DNA from: Bacillota bacterium
Lineage (GTDB): Bacteria; Bacillota_I; Bacilli_A; RFN20; CAG-288
Assembly: GCA_023459795.1 (NCBI GenBank)
Contig: JAEWSP010000024.1
Span: forward strand, 1-28,061
DNA: 28,061 bases
Reading direction: 5' to 3'
A program made the position numbers and the translations under genes. Shown here piece after piece: positions 1 to 9,787 of this stretch. How positions within the stretch are numbered: position 1 is the stretch's first letter; each line of letters starts with the position of its first letter. The notes beneath the pieces were generated by a model. That model was not told where the DNA came from, searched no databases, and saw nothing but the letters and a program-made list of their open reading frames with translations.

Positions 1-72
1 AAGGCACAGGCTCTCATCGAAATCATGCTGAAAACCGTCAAAATTATGCGATATCGTGCCACCAAGCACTGA
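1..72 (+). CDS. Possible C-terminal end of an upstream gene (partial)
   Basis: Frame 1 is open from the window edge to a TGA at 70-72 and gives 23 residues ending in MRYRATKH. The stretch is helix-like, and its third-position GC is similar to the genes that follow. The minus strand over the same bases is also open, with a plausible peptide, so strand is not certain. A response-regulator partner for the downstream kinase would be expected near here, but 23 residues are too few to recognise a family. Confidence 0.35.
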   Translation, partial: KAQALIEIMLKTVKIMRYRATKH

Positions 73-141
73 AACATTGCCGATTTCATGGCATTTCCCA
101 TCCCTCACGTGCACTCTAGAGTCTAAAGAAAAAAGAAAAGA

Positions 142-2034
142 TTGGGCATTGCAATCATCGTTGTCTTTTTGCTGACCATAGGAATCGGCTGCTTTGCTTT
201 CTGCCTTTTTGGCATTTCGGAAAACTACTCCCGGATGTACCATTATCCGGAAAACGTCCAGAGCGTGATGGATTTCACCGGCTATGATTCCCAGAAGGAA
301 GGCCAGCTTATCAACCTTAACGGCGATGCTACTTTCTATTACGACAAATGGGCGGTTAGCGAAGACTGCATGGACGAGCCTACAACCGTTGTGGACTACG
401 GCTCCGGATTCTCCCAAGCCGGATACCCGAAGAAGTCTTTCGGTACCTATCGATGGACGCTGAAAGGTCTGGATAATTCAAAGCCTTTGAAGTTCCGCAT
501 GGGAGGAGATATCTATACCTCATGCAGGGTTTTTGTCGATGACGGCTCTTCCGCCAATCCGACGCTTATATCCTCCTCTGGCAGGATGAGCAAGACGGAA
601 GTCCGTTCTTCCCCTGGATCGGTCAAATGGTCCCGGGACTTCTTCCAGGTGGCTTCTGATACCTTTGACCTGTATTTGGAGTTTTCTTTGGTGAACCGGG
701 GGTACCTGGCGGGAGGGGACATCTACCTGAAGGCTCCGGATAATCCCGCAAAGGATTCCCTTCTCTTCATCTTTGGTGCCGCTGGCGGAGCGGCGGCTTT
801 GATTCTCTGTGCCTTCAGTTTGACTGCCTTTCTTGCAACCTCTGAAAAGAAAAGGGGATTGCCTTTCTTCTTTTTAAGCATTTCCATGCTCCTTGGATAT
901 CTCATTACGGATTTCATGTATATTTTTGCTTCCGAACTCCATTTTTTCATGCCTTGGGATATTACCGTCGTTCTGAACTTCCTGACCGTCCTTCTGATCC
1001 TTCTGTCTTTCCTGTATTTTCTTCTATCCCAAGGGAACAAACCGACTAAGGTGGATGTCATCGTAATATCCTCCTGCCTCGGTCTATCCATCCTCCTCTT
1101 CCTTGTCTTCTTCTATTCCCGGCTTTTCCACATTGCGATGGTTCCGATCCTTTTTTGCATTCTTTATACGGTCTTCGATGTCATCAAGGATCCTGATAAA
1201 CAGGATATTTCGACAATCATTCCGATGACTGTTGCCTTCATCTTCTTCATGATGTATGTCGTCTTCGACTTTATGGATATAGCCGATTTGATTGTTTATT
1301 CCCTGGCCGGATTCCCTTCCATTGCCTTGTTCCTGATGGGACTTTCTTCCAGTTTCTATTTCTTTGCCGTTACCAGGGAACTGAGCCGGAAAGCCGCCCA
1401 GGCCGACAAGAATGCCCTTCTTTATGAAAAAGCCGAAACCAGGACCTTGATCAACACGATCAATCTCCATCTCCTGTTCAATTCCCTGACGATGATCGAA
1501 TCCACCTACCATTCTTCCTTAGAGCAGGGAGACAAGGCAGTCTCCTTGCTCAGCACCAACCTCCGTGCTTCTATCGACGCCAGCAGCAAGAACCTTATCC
1601 CGCTCGGGGAGGAAATGGATCATATCGGCAGTTTTGCGGAATTTTGCTCCATGAGAACGGATAAACGGTACGAAGTCCTCTTCGACATCGGGTACGAAGA
1701 TTTCGAAGTCCCCCCGCAGTCCCTTCAGGTTTTCGTGGAAAATTCCATTCTCCATGCCAAGCTCTCGGAGAGGAAGGATCCCTATATCATCGTCAAGACC
1801 TATCAGGACCAGGAACAGAGAATCCATATCGATATTTCTGATAACGGCCGCGGATTTGATCCAAGTAGCGTAGATATTACCAAGCACAGCGGAATCCATA
1901 ATGCTACGACCAGACTGAAGATCGCCTTAGGGGCAACGACGGAAATCGTTTCCTCTCCGGGCCAAGGAACTACTGTCAAGATATCTTTCTTCAAGAAAAG
2001 CGAAGACGGGAAGGATATGAAAAAATTATACTGA
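142..2034 (+). CDS. 7TM sensor histidine kinase (His_kinase/HATPase_c type)
   Basis: This is a membrane sensor kinase that would phosphorylate a partner response regulator in response to an extracellular signal. Residues 1-25 form a membrane anchor. Residues 26-205 are an extracytoplasmic, beta-rich domain of the kind seen in 7TMR-DISM receptors. Residues about 207-410 hold roughly seven hydrophobic helices. The kinase core follows. The phosphoacceptor region is LINTINLHLLFNSL with His443, where the family usually has NPHFLFN, so the Pro before the His is replaced by Leu. The N box contains Asn534, the G1 box is DNGRGFD at about 567-573, and a GQGTTVKI G2-like end is present. The start is uncertain. 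TTG at 142 is the first start codon after an in-frame TAA at 124-126 and has only a weak purine-rich leader. The five codons before it read RKKKR, which looks like the natural positive N-terminus, so an original start may have been lost. No response regulator follows in the window. Confidence 0.85.
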   Translation: MGIAIIVVFLLTIGIGCFAFCLFGISENYSRMYHYPENVQSVMDFTGYDSQKEGQLINLNGDATFYYDKWAVSEDCMDEPTTVVDYGSGFSQAGYPKKSFGTYRWTLKGLDNSKPLKFRMGGDIYTSCRVFVDDGSSANPTLISSSGRMSKTEVRSSPGSVKWSRDFFQVASDTFDLYLEFSLVNRGYLAGGDIYLKAPDNPAKDSLLFIFGAAGGAAALILCAFSLTAFLATSEKKRGLPFFFLSISMLLGYLITDFMYIFASELHFFMPWDITVVLNFLTVLLILLSFLYFLLSQGNKPTKVDVIVISSCLGLSILLFLVFFYSRLFHIAMVPILFCILYTVFDVIKDPDKQDISTIIPMTVAFIFFMMYVVFDFMDIADLIVYSLAGFPSIALFLMGLSSSFYFFAVTRELSRKAAQADKNALLYEKAETRTLINTINLHLLFNSLTMIESTYHSSLEQGDKAVSLLSTNLRASIDASSKNLIPLGEEMDHIGSFAEFCSMRTDKRYEVLFDIGYEDFEVPPQSLQVFVENSILHAKLSERKDPYIIVKTYQDQEQRIHIDISDNGRGFDPSSVDITKHSGIHNATTRLKIALGATTEIVSSPGQGTTVKISFFKKSEDGKDMKKLY

Positions 2035-2147
2035 AATAAATTCTTTTCCGAGGTTCCTACCGAAGTATTGGATTTTTGTTTATTCGGATCCTGAAATCCA
2101 AGTGGAAAATTGGTGCTTTAGAGAATCTATGTTTCTATAACGTTTTC

Positions 2148-2180
2148 GGCTTTTTCTCCATGCAGAATGCTGAAAAAGCC
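2148..2180 (+). terminator. Possible hairpin terminator after the kinase gene
   Basis: A 9-bp perfect stem, GGCTTTTTC at 2148-2156 with GAAAAAGCC at 2172-2180, closes a 15-base loop about 115 bases after the kinase stop. It is not followed by a clear U-run on the plus strand, so termination is only possible. The rest of the 2035-2246 gap holds AT-rich sequence and the leader of the next operon. Confidence 0.4.
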
Positions 2181-2246
2181 CGAATTTATGGTATAAGGAA
2201 AATACTATAAGCAGAGACGATTAGAGAACGTAAAGGAAAAAATCTT

Positions 2247-4298
2247 ATGAAACACGTACTGAAAAGGCTATTTCTGGCTACCTTCCTTTTTGCTTTCGGT
2301 TTCTCCGGCTGTTCCATGAAGAATCCTGTGTCTTCCTCCGATTCCTCTATATCTTCTTCTAACGATTCCACTACAAGCACCAGCGAATACGTTCCCATCG
2401 ATTACGTTTATTTCCCGGATCATGAAACCAAAACTATTGTCGAGACGAAGACCCTGCAGATGACCTATGGCATTATGCCGGAGAACGCAACGGAAAAGAC
2501 AGTCCGTTTTGCTTCTGCCAATTCGGAGATTGCGACCGTTTCTTCCACGGGACTTGTTACCGGAATTAAGATGGGGACCACAACGATCATCCTTTCTACA
2601 AAAGACGGTAGTTCTGTAGATTCCTTGATTGTGGAGGTGAAGCCCTATGTCCGAGCCACTTCGCTGAAAATCTGGGAGACTTCTAAGGATGTTCTTATAG
2701 GGGGATTCAAGATTCTGAATGTGGATATTCTTCCACAGGACGCTTCCTTCCCGGAAGTGAATTATTCCTCTTCCAACGAAAGCATTATGAAGGTTTCCGA
2801 TAGCGGAAACGTGTAATCCCTCTTCCAAGGGAAAGCGACCGTTACGGCAACCCTTCAGGATGATCCTTCCTTAACCGACTCCATCGAACTGGACGGGGAA
2901 GAGATCGGCGTCTTCGACAACTACCATGTGGAAAGAAACATCACTGCTGGAACATCTATCCAGCAGATCCAAGGGACAGGCGGAGCAGATGCTCTCCCGA
3001 GCGTCGGGAAGAAAGAAATCCTTGTTGTCCCGGTGGAGTTCTCGGATTTTCCTTTCCAGGACGGGCTCTTCTCGAAACTGGATCTTCTCTTCAACGGCAA
3101 TGCGACAGACGGAACAACCGGATACTGGGAATCCGTCTGCTCCTTCTACAAGAAATCCAGCTACGGGAAGCTGGATATGCATATGACCATTGCGGATATC
3201 TATAAACCCGTCTATGCCAAGACCGGAAAGCAGTATGTTACGTCCAATATAACATCTTACGTCGATACATTGGATATTCTTCGTTTGGCAGTGGCAAATT
3301 ATAAGGAAACAACCTCTACCGACTGCAAACAGTTTGATAGTGACTCCAATGGTTTCATCGACTCCGTGTATCTGGTTTACAGCGCTCCCGATTATCTGGA
3401 ACTTCCTACCTTGAATCATGATGCTTTCTGGGCCTTCACTTATTGGGATTACACGCAGACTGCCAACAAGGAGAACCCTATCGGGAATTCCTATTTCTGG
3501 GTTTCCGTGGATTTCATGGATGAGAAAGGGAAAGGCATTGTCGATGCCCATACCTTTATCCATGAAACCGGGCACTTGCTTGGCGCAGAAGATTACTACA
3601 ATTACAGGGGTACTAGCCAACCACTGGGCGGGCTGGATATGATGGACTACAACATCGGGGACCACAACCTTTGGACGAAGATGGAATACGGATGGGTGGA
3701 TCCGATTGTGGTTACCGGCAATGCCAAAGTCACGATCAAGACCTCCCAGCTTGCGGGGGACGTCATCCTGCTTGCTCCGGATGGCTGGAACAATACACCT
3801 TTTGATGAGATGATCACTTTGGAGATGTATTCCCCTACCGGCCTGAACCTCCTCGATGCCACGTCCCCTTACCAAGGGGTATTCCCGCTCCAATATACGA
3901 AACCCGGAATCAAGGCTCTGCACGCTGATAGCCGTTTAATGGACTCTGAGTTCCACTACCGGACTACCACGGCTATCGGGGAAGATTCCGATCACATCTA
4001 TTTTGCCGCCTGCAATACGGATGACTACACTTCTACCCAGGAGGGAAGAAACCATTCCCCGGAGAATTTCTACCAGCTGGGGCTTCTCCAAGCCGGAAAG
4101 AAGGCAACCTGCCTTTCCCAGAATTCTATTTCCACGGATGGGGACCTCTTCCAGGCAGGACAGGCCTTCAACATGGAGGACTATCCGGAATTCTTCAAAT
4201 CCTATCCGACTCTCGACAACGGAAAGACGCTTCCTTATGAATTCTATGTGGAGTCGATGGACGCCGATCAGGCGACGATTGTCATCCAAAGAGTGTAA
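2247..4298 (+). pseudogene. M6-type metalloprotease lipoprotein, interrupted by in-frame TAA
   Basis: The coding frame runs unbroken from ATG 2247 to TAA 4296-4298 except for a single TAA at 2814-2816. Upstream of the stop are a lipoprotein signal peptide (lipobox FSGC), a Ser-rich tether, and one complete Big_2-type Ig-like domain followed by most of a second. Downstream, in the same frame, the second Big_2 domain finishes (SLFQGKATVTAT) and an M6 (immune inhibitor A-like) catalytic domain follows. Its zinc site is HETGHLLGAED, at residues 439-449 counted over the whole frame, fitting HExxHxxGxxD; further on is the family-like stretch MMDYNIGDHNLWTKMEYGW. The AAAGGA ribosome site sits before ATG 2247. 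As written, translation gives a 189-residue anchored Ig stub. Restarting at GTG 2928 would give the protease without an export signal. The stop lies inside the Big_2 core, where a sense codon is expected, so nonsense decay, sequencing error or readthrough are the options. Confidence 0.85.
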
Positions 4299-4313
4299 AG
4301 GAGAAACAGAAAC

Positions 4314-6080
4314 ATGAAACGAAGTTCCTTGGTGCCTTTGCTCCTCTCTCTTGCCGTCCTTGCCGGCTGTCAGAAGAGTCCTGTTTCGAGCTCCGGAAAT
4401 GAAAGCAGTCCGTCTTCCTCCTCTTCCCTTACTCCGGAGGGAGAGAAGAAGAGGAAGGAGGATGTCCTATCCTCCCTCCGTTCCGGATTTTCTCTTTCCG
4501 GGACAACCACAACGGCCACAACCCCTTATCAAGGGGAAGAAACCGAAGAGGTCCTAGACAGCAGTTTGGTGATTTTTGAGGATCATTATGTCTTCCGCCA
4601 GGAGGATAAAGACAAGAACCTCCTTACGGATAGTAACTATTTCCGGAAAGAGGACGGATACACATACTCTTCCGTTCTTAGCAAGAACAACGAGGTGGTG
4701 GATGTCCCGGTAAAAGCCAGTTCCGAAGATGCGACCGGGCTACTCTTCAACGAAGCCTATTCCTGCTTACGGAACCCGTTCTTCTATTATTCCGTCGAGG
4801 ATATGGCTTACTCTCCGGACAAACAGGAAATTTCCTTTTCCACTGCAGCAACAAAGTCGTCTTTCAACCCCTCCGTTATCCTGATGATGACATTCTCCGG
4901 ATATTTTATCCTTGCCATGGATTCCTTAGTCCTCTCTTTGGACGAGGACTGCAAACCGGTTTCCATCACGGGCACAGAGAAACCGAAAGGGAGGGATAAC
5001 CAAGGGAACATGGTCGTCCACTCCTTCTCCTACCATTTCGATTCCTTCGGGCCTTCCGAGGTTTCTGTCCCTAAGGCTTATTCCAGCAAGGCATACAGAA
5101 AAGAGATCGAAGATGCCTTTGCCGAACTGAGTGCCAATTCCTATTCCATCTTCTACCAGAAATACCTTACCTTAGAGATCACTTATCCGACTCCTCTTTA
5201 TTATAGTTCCACCATTACGGTCCAGCCGGACATGGTCTACTGCGACGACGTCTTCCAGCCGAATTACATTCAGGATGGTAAAGAAACGGTGCAGTTCACG
5301 TATTATCCTCTTGCCGGCAAAATCTATGAAGATGATCCGGAGAAAGTAGAACCGGTGGATTCCCTGGATTCCCAGATTCCCCACTATGATGTCTCCGGAG
5401 ACTTCTTCGTCGAGGAAGTGGCGGACCAGGAGTATTCCCTGGAACCAGGAGCGGCCTCCATCGTCCTGGAGAGGCTTTGCTGGAACCATGACGGCGAATG
5501 GAAGGATGCCATAGAAAGCAGTGTCCGTATCTATCTCTCCGAAGGATCTTTAGCCGAGCTGTCCTATGACTTCTTCGATAAGGATATCGGTAAGGGCACG
5601 GTAACCTATTCCTATTTCAATGGCAAGAATTCCTCCGTCCATTTCTCCTCGGCAGACCTTATCCGGAGAGTTACGGATCCTCTGAAGCAGACCGAATTCA
5701 CTCCGGAGGAAGACGAAAAATACTTCCTTTCCGTCTTCGGCACCAGATTCCATTTTCCCTTTGTCAATTCCGGCTCCGGGAACTTCTACAAGGAACTTGG
5801 GGAAATGTACGATGCCGACAGCAACCAGGTCGGAATCTTCCTTGCCTGCTACTTCCAAGAGGGCAAGGAGGCAGATGTGAACACGCTGGTAACGAATTAC
5901 CAGAATGCACTCCTGGGAGACAAATGGAAGGCGGACGAGAACCCTGTACCGACAAAATTCCGGGGGACGATGTATTCCAGGAACGGCGTCAGTGCCTTCC
6001 TCAATTCCTACAATGACCCCCTTTGCTTTACCTTGAAGGTCTGCTATACGGATGACCTTGCCACCTGCGAGATGCTGTGA
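4314..6080 (+). CDS. Lipoprotein of unknown function, 588 aa
   Basis: An exported, membrane-anchored protein. The N-terminus has a lipoprotein signal peptide ending in the lipobox LAGC (Cys19), followed by a Ser-rich tether to about residue 40. The rest is acidic and rich in Tyr, Ser and Asp, and looks like extended beta structure in two or three similar-sized blocks, somewhat like LolA/LppX-fold lipoproteins, but I recognise no family or catalytic motif. The start is supported by AAAGGAGA 10-15 bases upstream, which overlaps the stop of the metalloprotease gene. The 15-base gap means the two genes form one operon. No domain ties it to the protease beyond linkage; a surface or accessory role is inference. 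The gene is intact, unlike its upstream neighbour. Confidence 0.8.
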   Translation: MKRSSLVPLLLSLAVLAGCQKSPVSSSGNESSPSSSSSLTPEGEKKRKEDVLSSLRSGFSLSGTTTTATTPYQGEETEEVLDSSLVIFEDHYVFRQEDKDKNLLTDSNYFRKEDGYTYSSVLSKNNEVVDVPVKASSEDATGLLFNEAYSCLRNPFFYYSVEDMAYSPDKQEISFSTAATKSSFNPSVILMMTFSGYFILAMDSLVLSLDEDCKPVSITGTEKPKGRDNQGNMVVHSFSYHFDSFGPSEVSVPKAYSSKAYRKEIEDAFAELSANSYSIFYQKYLTLEITYPTPLYYSSTITVQPDMVYCDDVFQPNYIQDGKETVQFTYYPLAGKIYEDDPEKVEPVDSLDSQIPHYDVSGDFFVEEVADQEYSLEPGAASIVLERLCWNHDGEWKDAIESSVRIYLSEGSLAELSYDFFDKDIGKGTVTYSYFNGKNSSVHFSSADLIRRVTDPLKQTEFTPEEDEKYFLSVFGTRFHFPFVNSGSGNFYKELGEMYDADSNQVGIFLACYFQEGKEADVNTLVTNYQNALLGDKWKADENPVPTKFRGTMYSRNGVSAFLNSYNDPLCFTLKVCYTDDLATCEML

Positions 6081-6137
6081 TTGTCGCCTATCCAACTAAG
6101 CCTGTCTTCTTCATATGAAAAGAAATTGCTTCTTTAT

Positions 6138-6185
6138 AAAAAGGAGCTGCCCATAGAAACTTTCGTTTCCGGGAAGCTCCTTTTT
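6138..6185. terminator. Bidirectional terminator between convergent lipoprotein genes
   Basis: An 11-bp stem, AAAAAGGAGCT at 6138-6148 and AGCTCCTTTTT at 6175-6185, is flanked by A-runs on the left and T-runs on the right, so it works on both strands. A small inner hairpin, GAAAC/GTTTC, lies in the loop. It separates the plus-strand gene ending at 6080 from the minus-strand gene ending at 6206. Confidence 0.85.
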
Positions 6186-6205
6186 GTGACTAGTCTAATG
6201 GAAGA

Positions 6206-9200
6206 TTACTGACGGGTGAAATCAACATCGAAATCGTTGTAGTCGTCATCTTCGATATCGCCTTTCAGGGTATCCGAAGATGCCGTATAGGTGCAGGTAC
6301 CGGTATAGGTTCCTAGATCCAGCGTGATGGTGGTGCTGGCATCGCCGCTCCAGGTTCCAGTCAAAGTGGCGGCAGGAAGATTCAGAGTGCAGGTGTTATC
6401 GGAATTGATGGTGAGAACCCAGGGGTTGCTAAAGACGGATCCGTTCCAGACGCCGACAGCAGTCTTGACGACCGGTGCTACGGCTGGCTTGACGGCAAAG
6501 GACAGGCTTACCGGCGCATCTCCGTCATTCATGGTTCCGATAAGGGTCTTGTCGGTAGCATTCCAGACGAGGGAGAAGGCGACATTGTTGCAGGTAAAGG
6601 TGACATTGGTTCCGTCGAAGGCATAGGTGATTGCTGTTCCGTCATACGTTCCGCTCTTGTCGGCGGCAAGGGTCAGTTCCACCTTGCTGGTTCCGACAGT
6701 GGCTTCGTAGGTGTTGACAAGAGGAGTGACATCCGGTGCAGGATCGTTGTAGACAAGGACTCCCTTAGTGATGGTGTAGGAACTTTCCCCGATGGTGATG
6801 GTCTCGCCTTCGGCAAGAGTCCCGGTAATTGCCGTCTTGCTGTCGAGCTTTCCGTTGATGACGAGATAGTTCTGATCGGAGAACTGGTAGATGTAGACCT
6901 TTCCGGTGCTGTCCTTGTAGGTCTTCGTATACGTTCCGCTCTTGGCATAGAGCTCGCTGCCGTCTTCCTTCACCAGGACTTCCTTCGAGGAATAGTACTT
7001 GTAGGTACTGTTCAGGGAGATTCCGGTGTTCTTGATGTTCAGAGTGGCATCTCCGGTCTTGCTGAATCCGTAGGCACGGAAACCGCCGGCGCTAAATAGG
7101 CTTGTTGCTCCCGGCCTCATGGCATCGAAGTTGCCGTCATTCTTCAGAGTCCAGTCATAGGAGGCTCCATGGTAGGTTCCTAAGAACTTCCAGCCCGTGT
7201 AATCCGGGATGCCGTTGCTGGGAGTGAGGCTCAGGGTGAAAGGATATTCACCGTCGTCGAGGGTGATAGACAGGGCTCCGTCCTTGAGCACCGGGGTGCA
7301 GGCTGCATAGTCCCCGACGGTAAGGCTGGTGATGACTCCGGCAGCCACGGTGTAGGTGACACTGACGGAGGAGCTTCCATCGGAATAGGAGCCGGTTCCG
7401 TCGCCGTTGAGAGTCAGGAGATGGCCGTCAGCATCTGCCCAGTACCCGTAGTCTGCCTTGGTCTTCGTATAGGTATAGGTGTAGGAACTGTCATTGGCGT
7501 CCGGGAAGGTAAAGGTGCCATCGGCCTGGAATTCGGCGACCTGGTCTTCATACGGGGAGGTTGTATAGTTGATGGTGAAGACAAGATAGGAGCCGTTGCT
7601 CCACCAGGTGCCTTTGGCCGAAGACATATCATCGAAGTAGGCAACCAAGGTTCCGTCTCCGTCGATGTTTATGACGAAGTTGTAGGTCTCGGCTCCTTTC
7701 CAGAAACCGCCGATCTTGGCCGTTTCGAACCAGTTGTCGTAAAGGGTAGGAGCAACATTCAGCGGTGCATACCAGCGGTAGGAGATGTATTCGTCCGGGC
7801 TGTAGCTGGAACCGATCAGGTTATAGCCGGCTCTCTTGGCTGTACTCTCCAACTTGTTGAAGGAACCGGTGGTAAAGGCAAGATTCTCGTCTGCTCCGCC
7901 GTCGTATCCTGCCTTGATGGTAGCCTGTCCGGTCGTCCCTAGTCCGTCGCTGGCATTTTCCTTTAAGACCGGAAGCTTTCCGTCTTCCAAGTCCCAGGCA
8001 GTGGCGACAAAGCCCTTGGCTTTCAGATCATCTGCTTTCAGGGAGGTAAGGGCAACGTCCTCGTCTCCTAAGGTATAGGCTCCGGTAAGTTTGGTATCGA
8101 TAGAGATGTTTCCATATTCCGCACCCCCTTCGATGTTGCTTCCCTCGGAGTATCCGTCTTCCGTGGGGGCGGCAACGATCTTGCCGGCAACACCCTTTGC
8201 TGCCACATCCCCGACGGTGATGTTCTTAGCCTTGACGATATTGTATAGGACAGCATTCTCTAGGTAATCGGAAGCGATGATTCCGCTTGCGTATGCCTGG
8301 CTGGAAAGGGCGGAAGTGGTTTCGATGGTATCCGCAACGACGACGTTGTTGACGGCGCTGAAATAGTAATAGGAGGAACCGGCTAGTCCGCCCGCAAGAT
8401 AGGAGGCGGAAATCTTGGTGGCATTGACATAGTTCGTATTGAGTGCGGAGATACCGATCGAACTGGTATAAGTAGTAGCCTCTCCGATCAAGCCCCCGGC
8501 CATGCCGAAGTAATCTCCGTTAGAAGAGACGGAGCCGGCAAAAGAGGAACCTTCCACGCTGACAAAATAATACCCGGTAGCCATATAGGCGCCGACCAAT
8601 CCGCCGGCATAAGTCATCTGGTTATCCTTGTCTTTGCTATCCAGGATCTTGACGCTCCCGGAAGCATCAACATTCCGCAGTGTCAGGTTGTCGCCGGCAC
8701 CGGCGACTAATCCGGCCATTGCTGTAGGATTGTTGGCAGTAATCTCGATAGAACCTTCTACCTTCAGGTTCTTGATGACGCCGGTGACCATGCCGAAAAG
8801 GCCATATACCCCATTATCATCGGAATTGGATTCCGTGATGGTTAAGCCCTTGATAGCGAAATTGCCGCCGTCCAGGTAGACGTTGGCTTCGTTCTCGCCG
8901 GTTCCGCCAAACGGAACCCATTCCTCATTGCCCAGATCAATATCCTTGGTAAGGGTGATATAGACGGCAGTTGCACTCTTCACCTTCTCTGCCAAAGAGA
9001 GAAAGTGTTTTGCAGTTACCGGAAGATAAGGACTTGCCTTGGTTCCGTTTCCTTCCATTTCCGTTTCCGGTTCCGGAGCAATGCTGGAGGAAGAAGAGGA
9101 AGAGGAAATCGAAGAATCCGGCTGGCTTGTAGAAGTGCTATCCGAAGAAGCACCGGTAGAGGAGGGAACAGTATTCTTATTGCATCCCGTCATTCCAAGA

Positions 9201-9244
9201 GCGGAAATTAAAGCAATCGCACCTAAAAAGAATTTGTTTTTCAT
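6206..9244 (-). CDS. Large GLUG/beta-rich surface lipoprotein, 1012 aa
   Basis: A secreted, lipid-anchored surface protein, probably an adhesin or ligand-binding protein. The start is set at ATG 9244 (MKNKFFLGAI), because an AAGGAG site lies 9 bases upstream and a lipoprotein signal peptide begins there (lipobox MTGC); the frame is open to 9271 but without such support. A Ser-rich tether is followed by a region of GLUG-like motifs and beta-helix repeats (for example GLFGMVTGVIKNLKVEG and AGLVAGAG) over about residues 60-440. Next comes a stretch like a degenerate InlB B-repeat (RAGYNLIG, YRWY, TLYDNW) at about 470-520. The last 490 residues hold several related beta domains with a GTW or GVW start and alternating Thr/Asp strands. 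No enzyme motif is seen. It is transcribed alone: a terminator lies on the downstream side and a 540-base gap upstream. Confidence 0.85.
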   Translation of the reverse strand: MKNKFFLGAIALISALGMTGCNKNTVPSSTGASSDSTSTSQPDSSISSSSSSSSIAPEPETEMEGNGTKASPYLPVTAKHFLSLAEKVKSATAVYITLTKDIDLGNEEWVPFGGTGENEANVYLDGGNFAIKGLTITESNSDDNGVYGLFGMVTGVIKNLKVEGSIEITANNPTAMAGLVAGAGDNLTLRNVDASGSVKILDSKDKDNQMTYAGGLVGAYMATGYYFVSVEGSSFAGSVSSNGDYFGMAGGLIGEATTYTSSIGISALNTNYVNATKISASYLAGGLAGSSYYYFSAVNNVVVADTIETTSALSSQAYASGIIASDYLENAVLYNIVKAKNITVGDVAAKGVAGKIVAAPTEDGYSEGSNIEGGAEYGNISIDTKLTGAYTLGDEDVALTSLKADDLKAKGFVATAWDLEDGKLPVLKENASDGLGTTGQATIKAGYDGGADENLAFTTGSFNKLESTAKRAGYNLIGSSYSPDEYISYRWYAPLNVAPTLYDNWFETAKIGGFWKGAETYNFVINIDGDGTLVAYFDDMSSAKGTWWSNGSYLVFTINYTTSPYEDQVAEFQADGTFTFPDANDSSYTYTYTKTKADYGYWADADGHLLTLNGDGTGSYSDGSSSVSVTYTVAAGVITSLTVGDYAACTPVLKDGALSITLDDGEYPFTLSLTPSNGIPDYTGWKFLGTYHGASYDWTLKNDGNFDAMRPGATSLFSAGGFRAYGFSKTGDATLNIKNTGISLNSTYKYYSSKEVLVKEDGSELYAKSGTYTKTYKDSTGKVYIYQFSDQNYLVINGKLDSKTAITGTLAEGETITIGESSYTITKGVLVYNDPAPDVTPLVNTYEATVGTSKVELTLAADKSGTYDGTAITYAFDGTNVTFTCNNVAFSLVWNATDKTLIGTMNDGDAPVSLSFAVKPAVAPVVKTAVGVWNGSVFSNPWVLTINSDNTCTLNLPAATLTGTWSGDASTTITLDLGTYTGTCTYTASSDTLKGDIEDDDYNDFDVDFTRQ

Positions 9245-9282
9245 AGTAAGAATCTCCTTAATTCTTTGCACGATAGTCTATA

Positions 9283-9308
9283 AGAAATGAAAATAAATTT
9301 TCATTTCT
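9283..9308. repeat. Perfect 26-base palindrome in the leader of the surface lipoprotein
   Basis: AGAAATGAAAAT, then AA, then ATTTTCATTTCT: 12-bp arms with no mismatch. It lies 39 bases upstream of ATG 9244 on the minus strand. It could be an operator for a dimeric repressor or an RNA hairpin in the leader. The purine/pyrimidine composition and the absence of a U-run argue against a terminator. Confidence 0.65.
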
Positions 9309-9744
9309 GGAATTGCCATAGAATTATTAGGAAAAACAGCAACTATTAAAATAAAGTAAGGAGAACATAGGAAATAGGTACTGCAAGAGGGGCAAAAAGG
9401 GAATCACGGATAACTGCTTTTGTATTAAAGAACTGCTAATGAAAGAGCTTTCCTTAGTGGTAAGCAAATTGCCCTTTTTTTAAAGAAAAAAGAAAAAAGA
9501 GGAACGAAAATAACATCCTTTTCAAAAAAAGAAAACAAATTACTTAAATCCTGCTATTTTACTTTCTTCGATTGTTGCAAGTCATTTCCCCTCCCTGCTG
9601 TTCGGAAAAATAGCAGTAATAAATCTGTCTCTCCTGAAACCATCTTCCGAGGAGGAAAATCACTCTATCCGTTATTTGTTCTCTAAGAATATTTCCGATA
9701 AAAAAGCCTTGCTTCGATTACCGTAAATCCTTATCCGAAAATTA

Positions 9745-9781
9745 AAACGGCTGCTAAGAGCAATTTCCTTGGCAGCCGTTT
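9745..9781 (-). terminator. Terminator of the maltodextrin operon
   Basis: On the minus strand, AAACGGCTGC and GCAGCCGTTT form a 10-bp stem followed by TTTTAAT. It lies 7 bases beyond the stop of the MalK-type gene and ends the five-gene operon. Confidence 0.85.
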
Positions 9782-9787
9782 GAGACC

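Larger units (their letters stand above)
9245..9787. other. Intergenic region, AT-rich, with a palindrome and an operon terminator
   Basis: This stretch lies between the start of the minus-strand surface lipoprotein and the end of the maltodextrin operon. It carries the lipoprotein leader, a perfect palindrome (9283-9308) and the operon terminator (9745-9781), described separately. A GGGCAA near 9390 and TTGCCC near 9470, followed by seven T, could close a long weak stem on the plus strand, but the arms are short and far apart. I see no coding frame or tRNA here. Confidence 0.6.

Noticed and set aside
1..180. Minus-strand open frame with a plausible peptide at the left edge
   Set aside because: It runs into the kinase coding region and has lower third-position GC than neighbouring genes; the plus-strand reading fits slightly better. 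Left unresolved.
2871..3923. 350-codon minus-strand open frame opposite the metalloprotease
   Set aside because: It is antisense to a protein with clear M6 motifs; its composition (Ile/Gly/His/Arg-rich) is that of a shadow frame.
9385..9480. Possible small RNA ending in CCCTTTTTTT
   Set aside because: The closing arms are only 6-8 bp and 70 bases apart and there is no promoter with good spacing, so support is too weak.
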